Shown here piece by piece: positions 1 to 8,340 of a DNA stretch of 64,000 nt (its first letter is position 1; each line of letters opens with the position of its first letter). The position numbers and the translations under genes are program-made. The stretch spans positions 2,664,501-2,728,500 of the forward strand of contig NZ_CP064795.1 in assembly GCF_015644725.1 (NCBI RefSeq), read 5' to 3'. This DNA is from Salinimonas marina (GTDB lineage Bacteria; Pseudomonadota; Gammaproteobacteria; Enterobacterales; Alteromonadaceae). The notes under the pieces were generated by a model that made no database searches, had not been told where the DNA came from, and saw only the letters and a program-made list of their open reading frames with translations.

Positions 1-52
1 CACCCGCAGGCATCAACAACTTGTAGCGCTGACGCCACAGCCAAACATCCAT
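1..52 (-). CDS. Start of an unidentified gene running off the left edge
   Basis: An ATG on the minus strand at 52 opens a frame of 17 codons to the window edge, reading MDVWLWRQRYKLLMPAG. The short basic stretch followed by the beginning of a hydrophobic run would suit the N-terminus of a membrane-anchored protein. There is no convincing ribosome binding site. It lies 85 bases downstream of the exonuclease gene on the same strand and could belong to that operon. Too little is visible to name a family. Confidence 0.3.
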   Translation of the reverse strand, partial: MDVWLWRQRYKLLMPAG

Positions 53-137
53 GATAACACGTTCATTTAGCTGACCCACGATTGTATTTGTGGGTAAACG
101 CTATTCGCTTGCACAGGGGCGCCCAGGCCGCAAAGGC

Positions 138-860
138 TTAACCCGAGCGTTTTACCAGCGGCCCCAGGGTGGCCTGCTGCAAACCGAATATATCGGTGAC
201 CTGAGCCAGAAACAGCTCGCCGGTCGCCACCGCATCGGCAAAGGCATTGTGCGCCAGATAAGGTGGTAAGCCGCGGGTTTCGCGAATACTGGTCAGCCGC
301 AGATCCGGTTTAACCATCCCCGAGGCCACACACAAAGAGCGCTCAATGGCCAGCGTGTCTAAAAAGACCAGCGGCAAGTCTACCTCTGCAGGTAATTTTA
401 ATAAGGCATGTAAAAACTGCTGTTCAATCCAGGCGCCATGGGCAATGACCACTTTACCGGCCAGCGCCTGCAACAAGAGCGGCCCCAGTTTTACCGGCGA
501 CATACCGCTGTCGAGGGTTTCTGGCACAATATGATTGATGATGGCGGTATCCGGCACCACGCTATGCCCGGTGTCGACATAATAATGCTGAGCGGAGGAC
601 AGCGACAAGACCGGAAACTTCAGAGTCAGCATGCCCACTGATAATATGGCATCGTGGCTGGCATTGAGTCCCGAGGTCTCAAAGTCCAGGATCACACATT
701 CCAGATCTTTAAGCGGGGTTTCAGGCGCGGCCAGACTATGCCCGAAAAAGGTTTTTAACTGCGGCTCAAAGTCGTTTTTCGCCAGGGCCAGCCGCCGTTT
801 TTTTTCGGCTTTGACCAGCGGATGAAAACGACTGAACCAGGAACGCCTGGCCAGCTTCAT
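138..860 (-). CDS. DEDDh 3'-5' exonuclease, DNA polymerase III epsilon-like
   Basis: A 240-residue protein of the DnaQ/epsilon exonuclease superfamily. Seen: the ExoI motif DFETSG at about residues 59-64 with the metal-binding Asp and Glu, an ExoII segment VIAHGAWIEQQFL near residue 137, and ExoIII HNAFADA near residue 203, giving the His and last Asp of the DEDDh type. A basic N-terminal extension of about 50 residues precedes the domain. Family members remove nucleotides from 3' ends and act in proofreading or repair. The start codon overlaps the stop of the upstream DUF294 gene (ATGA at 857-860), so the two are translationally coupled. This pair is commonly found together in proteobacteria, often near an acetate symporter that is not visible here. 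It is a stand-alone exonuclease rather than the replicative epsilon subunit. Confidence 0.88.
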   Translation of the reverse strand: MKLARRSWFSRFHPLVKAEKKRRLALAKNDFEPQLKTFFGHSLAAPETPLKDLECVILDFETSGLNASHDAILSVGMLTLKFPVLSLSSAQHYYVDTGHSVVPDTAIINHIVPETLDSGMSPVKLGPLLLQALAGKVVIAHGAWIEQQFLHALLKLPAEVDLPLVFLDTLAIERSLCVASGMVKPDLRLTSIRETRGLPPYLAHNAFADAVATGELFLAQVTDIFGLQQATLGPLVKRSG

Positions 861-2716
861 CGCAATAATCCTGCGGCATTAAAGCGTTGCTGGGCGGCCT
901 CCTGATAACGCGCAATTATTCGAAATGCATCTTTAAGATGATTGCGTTCAAAGGCGGTCAGTTGTGAAGGCGCAATCAGATTGTCCTGTTTACCGCCATG
1001 ACAGACCACTTCACTTTGGTGTTTAAACCGAACCATGTTGATAAACTGGAACGCCTCGAGCAGTTCATTACGGCTTTTATCGTTAATGACCTTACTTTTG
1101 GCCGCGTCGCGCAAACGGTGGGTGGTTTCGGTAGCCGAGCTGCCGGCCGCCAGGGCGTAGACCCGTGCCAGCTCCACAATCAGGTTGACCGCCTGGCGCT
1201 TAATGTTCAGCACCTGCCGGTTATCCCCATCACGGGTTAACACAAATTTGCGAAACAAACCCAGAGGCGGATTTACCCTCAACGAATTGGCCACCAGCAT
1301 CGCAAAGAACCGGTGGTGGCCTTCCACCCGGGCCAGCAGAGATTGTTTTAATGCGGCCACCAGATGATCGGTACCAAACAAAAATCGCAAATCGAGAAAC
1401 ACACTGATATCCAGCAGATTCTGTAATTCTGTTTCTGCCACCCATTCTTTTACATAGTCCTGCCAGGTGGCCAGCGGCACCCGCCAGCGCTCGTTACTGG
1501 CCATGATATTGCCGGTACAGTGGGGATAGCCACATTCGTTGAGCGCATCACAAACATAATCAGCCAGCGCTTTAAAATATTTAACTTCCTCACCTTCCGG
1601 CTCCCACTGCAGAATCATGCCATTGTCCTGATCAGAACCAAGATGCATTTCAAACCGGGCCTGGGAGCCGGCACAAAACCAGGCATAAGGAATGGGTGGC
1701 GGCCCGAACTTATCTTCTGCCAGTTGCAAAATACGTTTATTGAAGGCATCAGCAATCAGGGTCACCATCTGCTGGATAGCCCGTGAGTCGACCCTGGCAG
1801 CTTGCAAGGCTTCAAACACGGATTGACGTTGTGGCACCAGCGAAATTAATTCTTTCAAAGACGTCTGACGGTAAATCTGGCTAATTAAAAAGATCGCCTG
1901 TACATGAGAGTTTTCAACCAGGCTGGTGGCAGTAAGTACACCGACCACGGCATCGTTTTCAATTACCGGCAGGCTGCGAACATTGTGTTGCATCATGATC
2001 TCAATAGCCTGCAGCAAAGGTGCCTCGGGGTTAACTGTACGCAAATGCTGGGTCATGATTTCTTTAATGGGCACACTGGGATTCATGCCGGTCGCCAGCA
2101 CCCGGGTGGTCATATCCCGATCGGTAACCACTCCCACCAGGGCATCGTTATCAAAAACCAGGGCATTGGAGCGATGCATTTTCGCCATGACCTGAGCCAC
2201 TTCACGTATGGGAGTGTCTTTGTTAACCCGCGCCACACGCCGGTTCATTACTTCTTTGACGCTGCGAAGGTACAGCGCCTCTTCCCCTTCCTGATGAGCC
2301 GAGGAATGGGCAAGGCGAACCGACTCCTGGGAAGAAAAATGGTTTCGAATGCCCGGATTGTTGTCTATCAGACGGGTTAACACCTGTTTAGGAATACGAT
2401 ACAACAAGGTGTTTTCAATTCCCTGCAGGGTATAACCACATTCGCCGGTACGGTATAACTGACTAAAACCAAACAAATCGCCGTCGGCAAGCCGGGTGCG
2501 CAAGCTGCCATCCTGATGGCGCTGTTCTACCGCGCCGGTACGCACAATGTACAGCCCCTGCCCTACAATCTGCTCGCCCGGCAAGGTCTCATTTTTCTTC
2601 AGATACATAATATCGACAGAGGTTGCCAGGGATTGCCGCTCTTCATCATCGAGCAAATCAAACGGGTCAATTTTTGCTAAAAAACCCACAATATTGGGCA
2701 GTAATGAAGATTCCAT
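857..2716 (-). CDS. cNMP-binding / CBS-pair / DUF294 nucleotidyltransferase-like protein
   Basis: A 619-residue signal-transduction protein. Domain order: a cyclic-nucleotide-binding-like beta barrel at about residues 15-120; two CBS domains at about 150-275, recognisable by VMNRRVARVNKDTPIREVAQ and IMTQHLRTVNPEAPLLQAIE; then a DUF294 nucleotidyltransferase-like domain with the motif GSQARFEMHLGSDQDNG, which keeps the GS and D-x-D pattern; then a helical DUF294 C-terminal part. By analogy with GlnD-type enzymes it may transfer a nucleotidyl group, but no substrate is established. CBS and cNMP domains suggest control by adenine nucleotides. It is the first gene of a two-gene unit with the exonuclease. 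The ATG at 2716 has only a weak ribosome site. Confidence 0.88.
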   Translation of the reverse strand: MESSLLPNIVGFLAKIDPFDLLDDEERQSLATSVDIMYLKKNETLPGEQIVGQGLYIVRTGAVEQRHQDGSLRTRLADGDLFGFSQLYRTGECGYTLQGIENTLLYRIPKQVLTRLIDNNPGIRNHFSSQESVRLAHSSAHQEGEEALYLRSVKEVMNRRVARVNKDTPIREVAQVMAKMHRSNALVFDNDALVGVVTDRDMTTRVLATGMNPSVPIKEIMTQHLRTVNPEAPLLQAIEIMMQHNVRSLPVIENDAVVGVLTATSLVENSHVQAIFLISQIYRQTSLKELISLVPQRQSVFEALQAARVDSRAIQQMVTLIADAFNKRILQLAEDKFGPPPIPYAWFCAGSQARFEMHLGSDQDNGMILQWEPEGEEVKYFKALADYVCDALNECGYPHCTGNIMASNERWRVPLATWQDYVKEWVAETELQNLLDISVFLDLRFLFGTDHLVAALKQSLLARVEGHHRFFAMLVANSLRVNPPLGLFRKFVLTRDGDNRQVLNIKRQAVNLIVELARVYALAAGSSATETTHRLRDAAKSKVINDKSRNELLEAFQFINMVRFKHQSEVVCHGGKQDNLIAPSQLTAFERNHLKDAFRIIARYQEAAQQRFNAAGLLR

Positions 2717-2804
2717 AATTTATCTTTTGGTTGTTGCGACCTGCCGCTGACAAGCAAAGGCAGAGCTGCTGTAAAATGTAACGGGTCTGGCCGTGGCGCC
2801 AGAT

Positions 2805-3104
2805 TCAGGGCAAATGCAACGCCAGTGACAGTAGCTTACGCTGGCCCTGTTCAATACGGCTGACGCTGTGCGAATACAAATCTGGCCGAAAAAAGTAGAT
2901 ACGGTTGAGCCACGCAAAAATCACTTTATCCGCGTTAAATACACCGCCTTTTTGTGGCTTTTTAAGCACGATATTGAATTTGTAATAGCGACCGCCTCCC
3001 ATTGGATCATTGTGTCGAAGCACCTGATGTCCGTGTGGATAGGTCACCAGATTAAGCGAGATACGAGAGAAACTAAATAGCGCTTTGTTAATGACTTTGC
3101 CCAT
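2805..3104 (-). CDS. Very small 2OG-Fe(II) oxygenase-like protein
   Basis: Only 99 residues. Seen: H31-N-D33 (HxD), then H79 in SHSVSRIEQGQR with R89 ten residues later, which fits the iron triad and the 2-oxoglutarate-binding Arg of the Fe(II)/2OG dioxygenase fold. The spacing between HxD and the distal His is 46 residues, short but compatible with the minimal double-stranded beta helix. The family hydroxylates or demethylates varied substrates, and none can be inferred here. The start ATG at 3104 follows an AAGG-like ribosome site. It appears to stand alone, between DUF294 and a lipoprotein gene. It could be a complete minimal member or the remnant of a longer one; the intact motif set argues for function. 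Confidence 0.72.
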   Translation of the reverse strand: MGKVINKALFSFSRISLNLVTYPHGHQVLRHNDPMGGGRYYKFNIVLKKPQKGGVFNADKVIFAWLNRIYFFRPDLYSHSVSRIEQGQRKLLSLALHLP

Positions 3105-3285
3105 TAACCAACCTTACTTGTGATGAGGTAATAGCATAATCTATGGATACTGGCACAGGCAAAAAACGAAGAAAAGTGTGGATCGGGATGCAGCCCAGAT
3201 GAATTGTTTATGAGATAAAACTATTTGATTGTGGCAGCACCACGTTGAAGCGGGCGGTCCTGCTGCCGCCCGAGATCCAGTTAAC

Positions 3286-5244
3286 TTATTTAATCTGCCC
3301 GATTTTGCGCATCTGGTCGCGCCAGGCCCGGTACATAGGCGCATCCTGCTCATGTTGCTGCATGGTTTCTTTTAAACCAATACTGGCGGTCAGAGCTTTA
3401 GTGCCTGAAGAGGCGCTATTACAATAGGTCGGAAGCGTGGTGGTAGAAATGCCCTTACCAGCCACAAACAACCCCCCGTTTTCTTCATTCCAGACATCAA
3501 ACACCAGCTCATATAAGTCGTACATCTCCGCGCTTTTGATAACCTGATAATTCAGATAAGACGATGCATCGAAGCCGTGCCCGCCGGCATATGCCGTCAG
3601 GGCGATATTGTATTGGCCGGTCAATGTTGCCGCCTGACGAATGCCATAACGCAGACCCGGCGCCTCTCCCTGTTCATGAAACCGGGAAGTACCATCGACA
3701 TACTGTCGCGCATCACTTAGCATGCTCTGCGCGCTATCAATGCTGAACTGAGTGGCTGAGGTATTTAACACCAGCGGGTCCACCGCCAGTGCGTCAATTT
3801 GCTCGCCTGGCGCCTGCGCTCCCTCAAAATACGTTAACAGGGCGCCCTCAAGCAGCTGTTGATTGTAGGTCACCGAACTTTTGGCATCCTGGATGGTACC
3901 GGCCAGTACACTGATGACCCGCGCGGCATCGTCCTTCCATACATCGTTAAACAACGCTTTTACTTCAAGGGTGCGGGCGGCCTGCCAGTTGCTGATAAGC
4001 AAATTTTCCTGCTGCAACATGGATAAATTTTCCATCGCCGGCGCACTGTACGCATCAGGCCAGCGTGTCAGAGCCTGAGTCAGCGCGTAATCACGGCCCT
4101 GACGCTGCGGGAAGGTGCGTTTTGCCAGCTCGTTGCCAAGTTCAAGGTACACCACCCGATTTGAGTTCAGGGAGGTGTGTAGCAACTGGGCCAGACTTTG
4201 CAAATATTCATTGTCTGCAGCCAGCGGCAGGTTAAGCCACAAATGCGAAGCCGACTGATTTGCCAGCTCAATCATTAACTCATACGGTGCGCCTTTTTCG
4301 GTGCCCCAGTTGCTGTGTGATAACCGGACCCGGTCAGCCCAGCCCTGCGCATCAAAGCGGTTGCCCGTCTCGGTCGTCAGCCCGTACAAAGAGGCCGGTG
4401 TGTGCCACAGCGCCGGACGCACGACTTTTGCTGGCTTAAGATAATTTAAATAGGACTGGGTGAACAATCCATCCATTTCGCTTTGCGGACGCAACAGCCG
4501 TAAGTTACGCAGATAATTACCGGACTGCCGGGGATCGGTATCTACAATCGCCACGCTGATGGCGCCCTGGCCTGCATAATCAAGCAATATCTGCTGGCCT
4601 TCTTCGCTTATCACCCTGGCATTTTCAAATACCAGCTCGCCCTCACCTTCAAACGTAAAGGTGTAGGTTCCGGCCGCGTAAGCATGGTCGATATCAGCAC
4701 TCATTACCGTGGTGAAAATAGCATCGGCACGACGGCCGTTACTCAGCTCCATACTGGTGGGCCAGCCCTGGGCGTCTACCTGAATATGCTCGCTGAGCTG
4801 CTCATCAATCGCGCCGGACTGAGCGACAAACCAGCCATGCTTGCGCTGATCCAGACTGTGTCCGGTGACCCCTGAGGCTTTCATCAAATCAGCCAGTGAC
4901 CAGGCGGTCATATCAGCCTGAATCTTTGCCACCTGCGTGCCTAGTCTGAACTCATTGGGCGTCGCAGTTGCGGTTTCGGACAAGGCATCTTGGTTTACAT
5001 CTTCACCGATTAATCCACCAGGTAAGCTGGTCGCTGGCGGGGTTGAGTGCACCGGCGGTGTTGGCTTTATGGGAAGGTTTGATGAGGAGCCAGGTAACGG
5101 ACCTGAGGCTGTAGGTACAGGCGCAGCCTGATTGATTTCAGGGACATTTTGCGCGATCTCGGGCTCGCTTCCCCCGCCAGAACCACAGGCACTGATAAGG
5201 GTCGAACAGGCAAGCATTGAGAGGTAAATAATTGGTTTTTTCAT
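3286..5244 (-). CDS. Putative lipoprotein with a glycosidase-like (clan GH-A-like) core
   Basis: A 652-residue secreted protein. Seen: signal peptide ending in the lipobox LISAC with the modified Cys at residue 20, then a low-complexity Ser/Pro/Gly linker to about residue 100, a region without recognised domains, and a C-terminal half with a segment VVYLELGNELAKRTFP. The Asn-Glu pair at the end of a beta strand resembles the acid/base site of clan GH-A glycoside hydrolases, and the surrounding alternation of helices and strands fits a TIM barrel. It is most like proteins annotated as cellulose-binding or arabinofuranosidase-like. No nucleophile Glu can be assigned with confidence. Lipid-anchored, probably outer membrane. 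The enzymatic role is inference. Confidence 0.7.
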   Translation of the reverse strand: MKKPIIYLSMLACSTLISACGSGGGSEPEIAQNVPEINQAAPVPTASGPLPGSSSNLPIKPTPPVHSTPPATSLPGGLIGEDVNQDALSETATATPNEFRLGTQVAKIQADMTAWSLADLMKASGVTGHSLDQRKHGWFVAQSGAIDEQLSEHIQVDAQGWPTSMELSNGRRADAIFTTVMSADIDHAYAAGTYTFTFEGEGELVFENARVISEEGQQILLDYAGQGAISVAIVDTDPRQSGNYLRNLRLLRPQSEMDGLFTQSYLNYLKPAKVVRPALWHTPASLYGLTTETGNRFDAQGWADRVRLSHSNWGTEKGAPYELMIELANQSASHLWLNLPLAADNEYLQSLAQLLHTSLNSNRVVYLELGNELAKRTFPQRQGRDYALTQALTRWPDAYSAPAMENLSMLQQENLLISNWQAARTLEVKALFNDVWKDDAARVISVLAGTIQDAKSSVTYNQQLLEGALLTYFEGAQAPGEQIDALAVDPLVLNTSATQFSIDSAQSMLSDARQYVDGTSRFHEQGEAPGLRYGIRQAATLTGQYNIALTAYAGGHGFDASSYLNYQVIKSAEMYDLYELVFDVWNEENGGLFVAGKGISTTTLPTYCNSASSGTKALTASIGLKETMQQHEQDAPMYRAWRDQMRKIGQIK

Positions 5245-5496
5245 AACTGCAACACACTTCGTTAAAGTCAGGAATTGCGCTTTTGCAAGCTGACAGAGCA
5301 GGAGCCGTAAGAGTAGCCTTTAGTGGCTAAAAGCCCTATGGAAACGAGGTATAAGCGCCAATACGCGAGTATTTACAAGGTTTGAAAATTTAACTAAAGT
5401 CGATTTTTTATTATTAAATAACAGTGACTTATTTTTTTGCCTTAGTGTGAAAACTTGCAGGTATTTTGAAAGGTATAGATTAGCAAACCCTAATCT

Positions 5497-5958
5497 TTAG
5501 CGGAAAAGTGTGTAGCTCATAATGATTGCGTCTTCTGCCTGGGCGTTCGCATCAGCCGCTGGATAATAGGCTTTGCGGACTTCCTGAGTGACAAAGCCAC
5601 TGGTTTCATAAAGGCCACGGGCGATCTGATTAGAGGCACGAACCTCAAGCCATAGACTGGCCATCTGGCGTTGCTGACAACAGGTAATCACGTCATTGAG
5701 CAGGTAACGACCGGCGCCCTGCCCGCGGGCGTCCTGGTGCACCCCGATATCAATCACTGTAGCTTCATCCACCACCATCAAAATGATCGCATAGCCGATA
5801 AGACGCTGATTTTGCCATAGTGTACGTAAACAGTAGGGAGACGTAGTGCTGTCTGTGAAGGTATCCAGACGCCAGGAGGTCGGTACCACCTGCTGATGGA
5901 TAGCATGGGCCAGCCTGATATCCTGCGCCCTGGCAGTGGTCGTATGAAAGCTATTCAT
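5497..5958 (-). CDS. rimI: [Ribosomal protein bS18]-alanine N-acetyltransferase
   Basis: A 153-residue GNAT acetyltransferase. Seen: the acetyl-CoA loop VHQDARGQGAGRYLLND and a following helix and strand SLWLEVRASNQIARGLYETS, typical of RimI, ending in the conserved region leading to MSYTL. RimI acetylates the N-terminal Ala of ribosomal protein S18. It lies directly after holD, the arrangement known from enterobacteria, and supports both assignments. The ATG at 5958 is preferred; a GTG at 5964 that immediately follows the holD stop is an alternative and would add two residues. Confidence 0.85.
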   Translation of the reverse strand: MNSFHTTTARAQDIRLAHAIHQQVVPTSWRLDTFTDSTTSPYCLRTLWQNQRLIGYAIILMVVDEATVIDIGVHQDARGQGAGRYLLNDVITCCQQRQMASLWLEVRASNQIARGLYETSGFVTQEVRKAYYPAADANAQAEDAIIMSYTLFR

Positions 5959-5964
5959 AACCAC

Positions 5965-6432
5965 CTAGCCTAGCCACACCATAGCTTGCCACAACTGTTT
6001 TTTGTCGGCGGCGGTGAGTGCTGCAGGGGCCACCGGTAGGCTAATTTGCTGGCTGGTCACCTTTAACTCAGAGGCAATTTTGACCGCGGGCATCGGCTGA
6101 TTTGGTAATACCACTGCCATTGCCAGACTGATGTCGTCTAATAAGGCTTCGGCTTGCGATTGCTGCTCTGCGGTCAGGGCTGCCTCGGCAGGCTCAGCGG
6201 TCGCTGCCACAGCCTGGGATGACGTGGTGTCTTTGCTATCGGGATTATCACGGCTTATCGCCGTTCGTAATGCGGCAAGCTGTTGAGTTCGATCCGGCGC
6301 GGTCTGTACCCGTGATGCAGATGGCTGAGTAGTCACCGGCATTGCAGAGTCAGTCGCTACATCTTGCCCGACCTGCTGCCAGACACAGATACCCATTTGT
6401 TGCAAAGCGGCAATTTGAGAAAGATTCAACAC
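5965..6432 (-). CDS. holD: DNA polymerase III psi subunit
   Basis: A 155-residue protein identified from its N-terminus and from context. Residues 1-20 (LSQIAALQQMGICVWQ) match the pattern with which psi subunits bind chi: a short helix, the LQQMGI turn and a Trp. The middle is Ala/Gln-rich and probably unstructured. The C-terminal part (residues 95-155) has the alternating strands expected of the psi fold. Psi links the clamp loader to the chi subunit and single-stranded-DNA-binding protein. It directly precedes rimI, and tRNA-Trp lies 66 bases upstream on the same strand, so the three may share a transcript. Psi is poorly conserved, so identification leans partly on synteny. Confidence 0.75.
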   Translation of the reverse strand: MLNLSQIAALQQMGICVWQQVGQDVATDSAMPVTTQPSASRVQTAPDRTQQLAALRTAISRDNPDSKDTTSSQAVAATAEPAEAALTAEQQSQAEALLDDISLAMAVVLPNQPMPAVKIASELKVTSQQISLPVAPAALTAADKKQLWQAMVWLG

Positions 6433-6498
6433 GGTCAGACAAACCTGAAGCTAAAGAAGTACTACCCTAGCGGGAAACAAATAAAAAAGAAAGGAAAG

Positions 6499-6575
6499 TG
6501 GCAGGGGTGGAGGGACTCGAACCCCCAACCATCGGTTTTGGAGACCGCTGTTCTACCAATTCGAACTACACCCCT
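6499..6575 (-). tRNA. tRNA-Trp (anticodon CCA)
   Basis: Read on the minus strand, the cloverleaf starts AGGGGTGTAG and ends CACCCCTG with an encoded CCA (6501-6499). The anticodon loop is CTCCAAA, giving anticodon CCA. The D arm GTTC/GAAC and the T arm with TTCGAGT are intact. The outermost pair of the anticodon stem is G opposite A (positions 27 and 43) rather than a Watson-Crick pair, a small irregularity. Its own promoter is at 6589-6616. Confidence 0.95.
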
Positions 6576-6588
6576 AGCGCGGTTTCGC

Positions 6589-6616
6589 ATTATACGTATG
6601 CAATACAAAAGGTAAA
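6589..6616 (-). promoter_or_regulatory. Promoter of tRNA-Trp (and possibly holD-rimI)
   Basis: On the minus strand: -35 TTTACC (6616-6611), 16-base spacer, -10 TATAAT (6594-6589), followed by a GC-rich discriminator GCGAAACCGCGC, as expected of stable RNA promoters under stringent control. Confidence 0.7.
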
Positions 6617-6692
6617 GACTTTTTACCCGCAACCGTTCTAAATGCTCAGCAATTCAGCATATTGCGCAATTCCTGTGCATTTGGCCGGTTTT

Positions 6693-7463
6693 CTACATGG
6701 CGTTACTGGTCGCCTTTAAGGCGGCATGCCAAAGCGCCTCGGTAATACCGACGACCCGTTGATAAAAACTAACGTGTTCAAGAATATGATGCAAGCCAAT
6801 TCCGCTACACTGTGCATAGGCCTGAAACAACTGTTGTTGCTGCCCGGATTCAAACTGATTGATGGCGCAACAACTGGCGATATCGAAGTACCTGCTTACC
6901 TGCCCGGCGTACTCCCAGTCAATCAGCATCAAAGGCTTTAGTCGCAACAGATGACCGGCCGACAAATCATTGTGGCCGCAGACCAAATCCCCGGCTACGT
7001 CTGGATGGTTTTTCAAACGCTGTATAAGCTCGCTGGCCTGCATTGCCAGCTCACTGTCGGTGGCCAAATCAGCAAGGCTGAAGTAATGCTGCAGGCGGGC
7101 CGGCAAATTCAGGTAGGGACCGGTAATCGGCAGCTGATGAATGTGGGCCAGCACCTTGCCTAAGAGCGCAGGTGTCACCACACCGGGCTGCCGGGTTTCA
7201 AACTGTTCTACCCACCAGTGGTCATCGTCGCTCATCCACAACGGCTGCGGCGCGATGCTACAACCGGCAAGTTGTTGTTGCAGATGAAACTGCGCCTTGC
7301 GGTCAATACCACTAAAGGTGTCCTCTCCCAGCCACTTGACCAGCAAGTGCCGGGACTTATCCTCCAGCTTATAAATATGATTGACCGCACCGCCGTCAAG
7401 TGGCGTTAAGGTAGCGTCATTCGATAGTGACAACGCTTGTGTCAGCGCCTCAGGAATACGCAT
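6693..7463 (-). CDS. Phosphotransferase of the thiamine/choline kinase family, probable thiamine kinase
   Basis: A 256-residue protein of the aminoglycoside/choline phosphotransferase fold. Seen: an N-terminal nucleotide-binding lobe with LLVKWLGED carrying the likely ATP Lys, and a C-terminal lobe with CGHNDLSAGHLL and LMLIDWEYAG. The first resembles Brenner's motif HxDxxxxN, except that the final Asn is His; the second carries the Mg-binding Asp. It is the last gene of the TPP-riboswitch operon and overlaps the permease gene by 14 bases. The start at 7463 (MRIPEAL) was chosen over an upstream codon at 7577 that would lie deep inside the permease gene. The operon makes thiamine the likely substrate: phosphorylation would trap imported thiamine. 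Sequence alone would not separate it from related sugar or choline kinases. Confidence 0.8.
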   Translation of the reverse strand: MRIPEALTQALSLSNDATLTPLDGGAVNHIYKLEDKSRHLLVKWLGEDTFSGIDRKAQFHLQQQLAGCSIAPQPLWMSDDDHWWVEQFETRQPGVVTPALLGKVLAHIHQLPITGPYLNLPARLQHYFSLADLATDSELAMQASELIQRLKNHPDVAGDLVCGHNDLSAGHLLRLKPLMLIDWEYAGQVSRYFDIASCCAINQFESGQQQQLFQAYAQCSGIGLHHILEHVSFYQRVVGITEALWHAALKATSNAM

Positions 7464-8061
7464 GTACAGTATCTTGTTGCTCGCGATATTCCGCGCGCCA
7501 CTGCCAGTAACCGTAAACCGAAAAGCCAAGATAACTGGTGAACAGGCAGGCCGAAAGCACCAAACCGGATTGTGCATAAAGGTAGGCGGAAGCTAAGTTG
7601 ATAAAAAACCAGTACACCCAGTTTTGCAGCACCTTGTGCGCCACCATAAACGTGGTGACGACACTTAGCACCTGAATACAGGCATCCAACCATAAAAAAC
7701 GGTTATTAAACTGCGCCTCGGCCACTTGTGCCAGTCCCCAGCCAGCAATTAATAACACCGGCACCAGTAATACATGCCAGGGCCAGTTTAAGGAACGTAC
7801 CTTACTGATGGCCTCCGGGCCCTGTCGCCACTGGTAATAACCATACACAGCCATCAGCATGTAGAAAAAATTCAACACCGACTGAAATGGCAGGGTTACC
7901 TGCCAGAAGACATAGGTGTAAATGCCGGTGCTGGCAAATGCACATGCCCAGCACCAGCTATTTTGTCGTGCCGCCAGCCACACATAGCCCAGCGCCAGCA
8001 CCACCGCGGCCCATTCCAGTAACGAGGTCGCGGCCAGTTGTTGTAAAAAGGTCTCGGTCAT
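7450..8061 (-). CDS. pnuT: PnuC-family permease, probable thiamine transporter PnuT
   Basis: A 203-residue integral membrane protein. Seen: about seven hydrophobic segments and the family hallmarks NSWCWACAF, AVYGYYQWRQG and NWVYWFFIN (the WxxWxxxN-type region shared by PnuC proteins). PnuC relatives carry out facilitated diffusion of vitamin B precursors such as nicotinamide riboside or thiamine, driven by phosphorylation inside the cell. Position in a TPP-riboswitch operon, directly before a probable thiamine kinase and after a thiamine-binding protein, makes it a PnuT-type thiamine transporter. The start at 8061 overlaps the preceding stop as ATGA, so translation is coupled. Confidence 0.87.
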   Translation of the reverse strand: MTETFLQQLAATSLLEWAAVVLALGYVWLAARQNSWCWACAFASTGIYTYVFWQVTLPFQSVLNFFYMLMAVYGYYQWRQGPEAISKVRSLNWPWHVLLVPVLLIAGWGLAQVAEAQFNNRFLWLDACIQVLSVVTTFMVAHKVLQNWVYWFFINLASAYLYAQSGLVLSACLFTSYLGFSVYGYWQWRAEYREQQDTVHAYS

Positions 8062-8330
8062 GACTGAGCCGGGGTGTTATCAGACTGCATGGCATCGAAG
8101 TTTAGAAACTTGGCAACAAATACTGCCTGGCCTACCTCTTCATGGGTCTGTTGCATCTCTTTGCCCAGGATCATCATTACCGTCTGATAATCGCCCCGGA
8201 CCAGCGTATTGGTGGCACTGGTGTCGACCCATAAATCGGAGTGACAGTTGAGCCGCTCGATAAATCCTTTTATAGGTTGAATGTATTGTTCCATAAGGGG
8301 ATACAATGAAATTTCGACCATAACCTGCAT
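8058..8330 (-). CDS. Thiamine-binding protein, YkoF/MTH1187 family
   Basis: A 90-residue protein of the thiamine-binding (PF01910-type, YkoF-like) family. Seen: the starting strand VMVEISLYPL, the segment PIKGFIERLN and the closing VGQAVFVAKF, which match the ferredoxin-like fold of these small proteins. The start at 8330 is set by the ribosome site TTAGGAG 8 bases upstream, which overlaps the end of the TBDR gene; an upstream frame extending to 8474 lies inside the TBDR and is not credible. There is no signal peptide, so the protein is cytoplasmic. A role in buffering or handing over thiamine is inferred from the operon. Confidence 0.82.
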   Translation of the reverse strand: MQVMVEISLYPLMEQYIQPIKGFIERLNCHSDLWVDTSATNTLVRGDYQTVMMILGKEMQQTHEEVGQAVFVAKFLNFDAMQSDNTPAQS

Positions 8331-8340
8331 ACGTTTTCTC

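Noticed and set aside
7464..7577. N-terminal extension of the kinase gene
   Set aside because: Those 38 codons lie wholly inside the PnuT gene; MRIPEAL at 7463 fits the family start.
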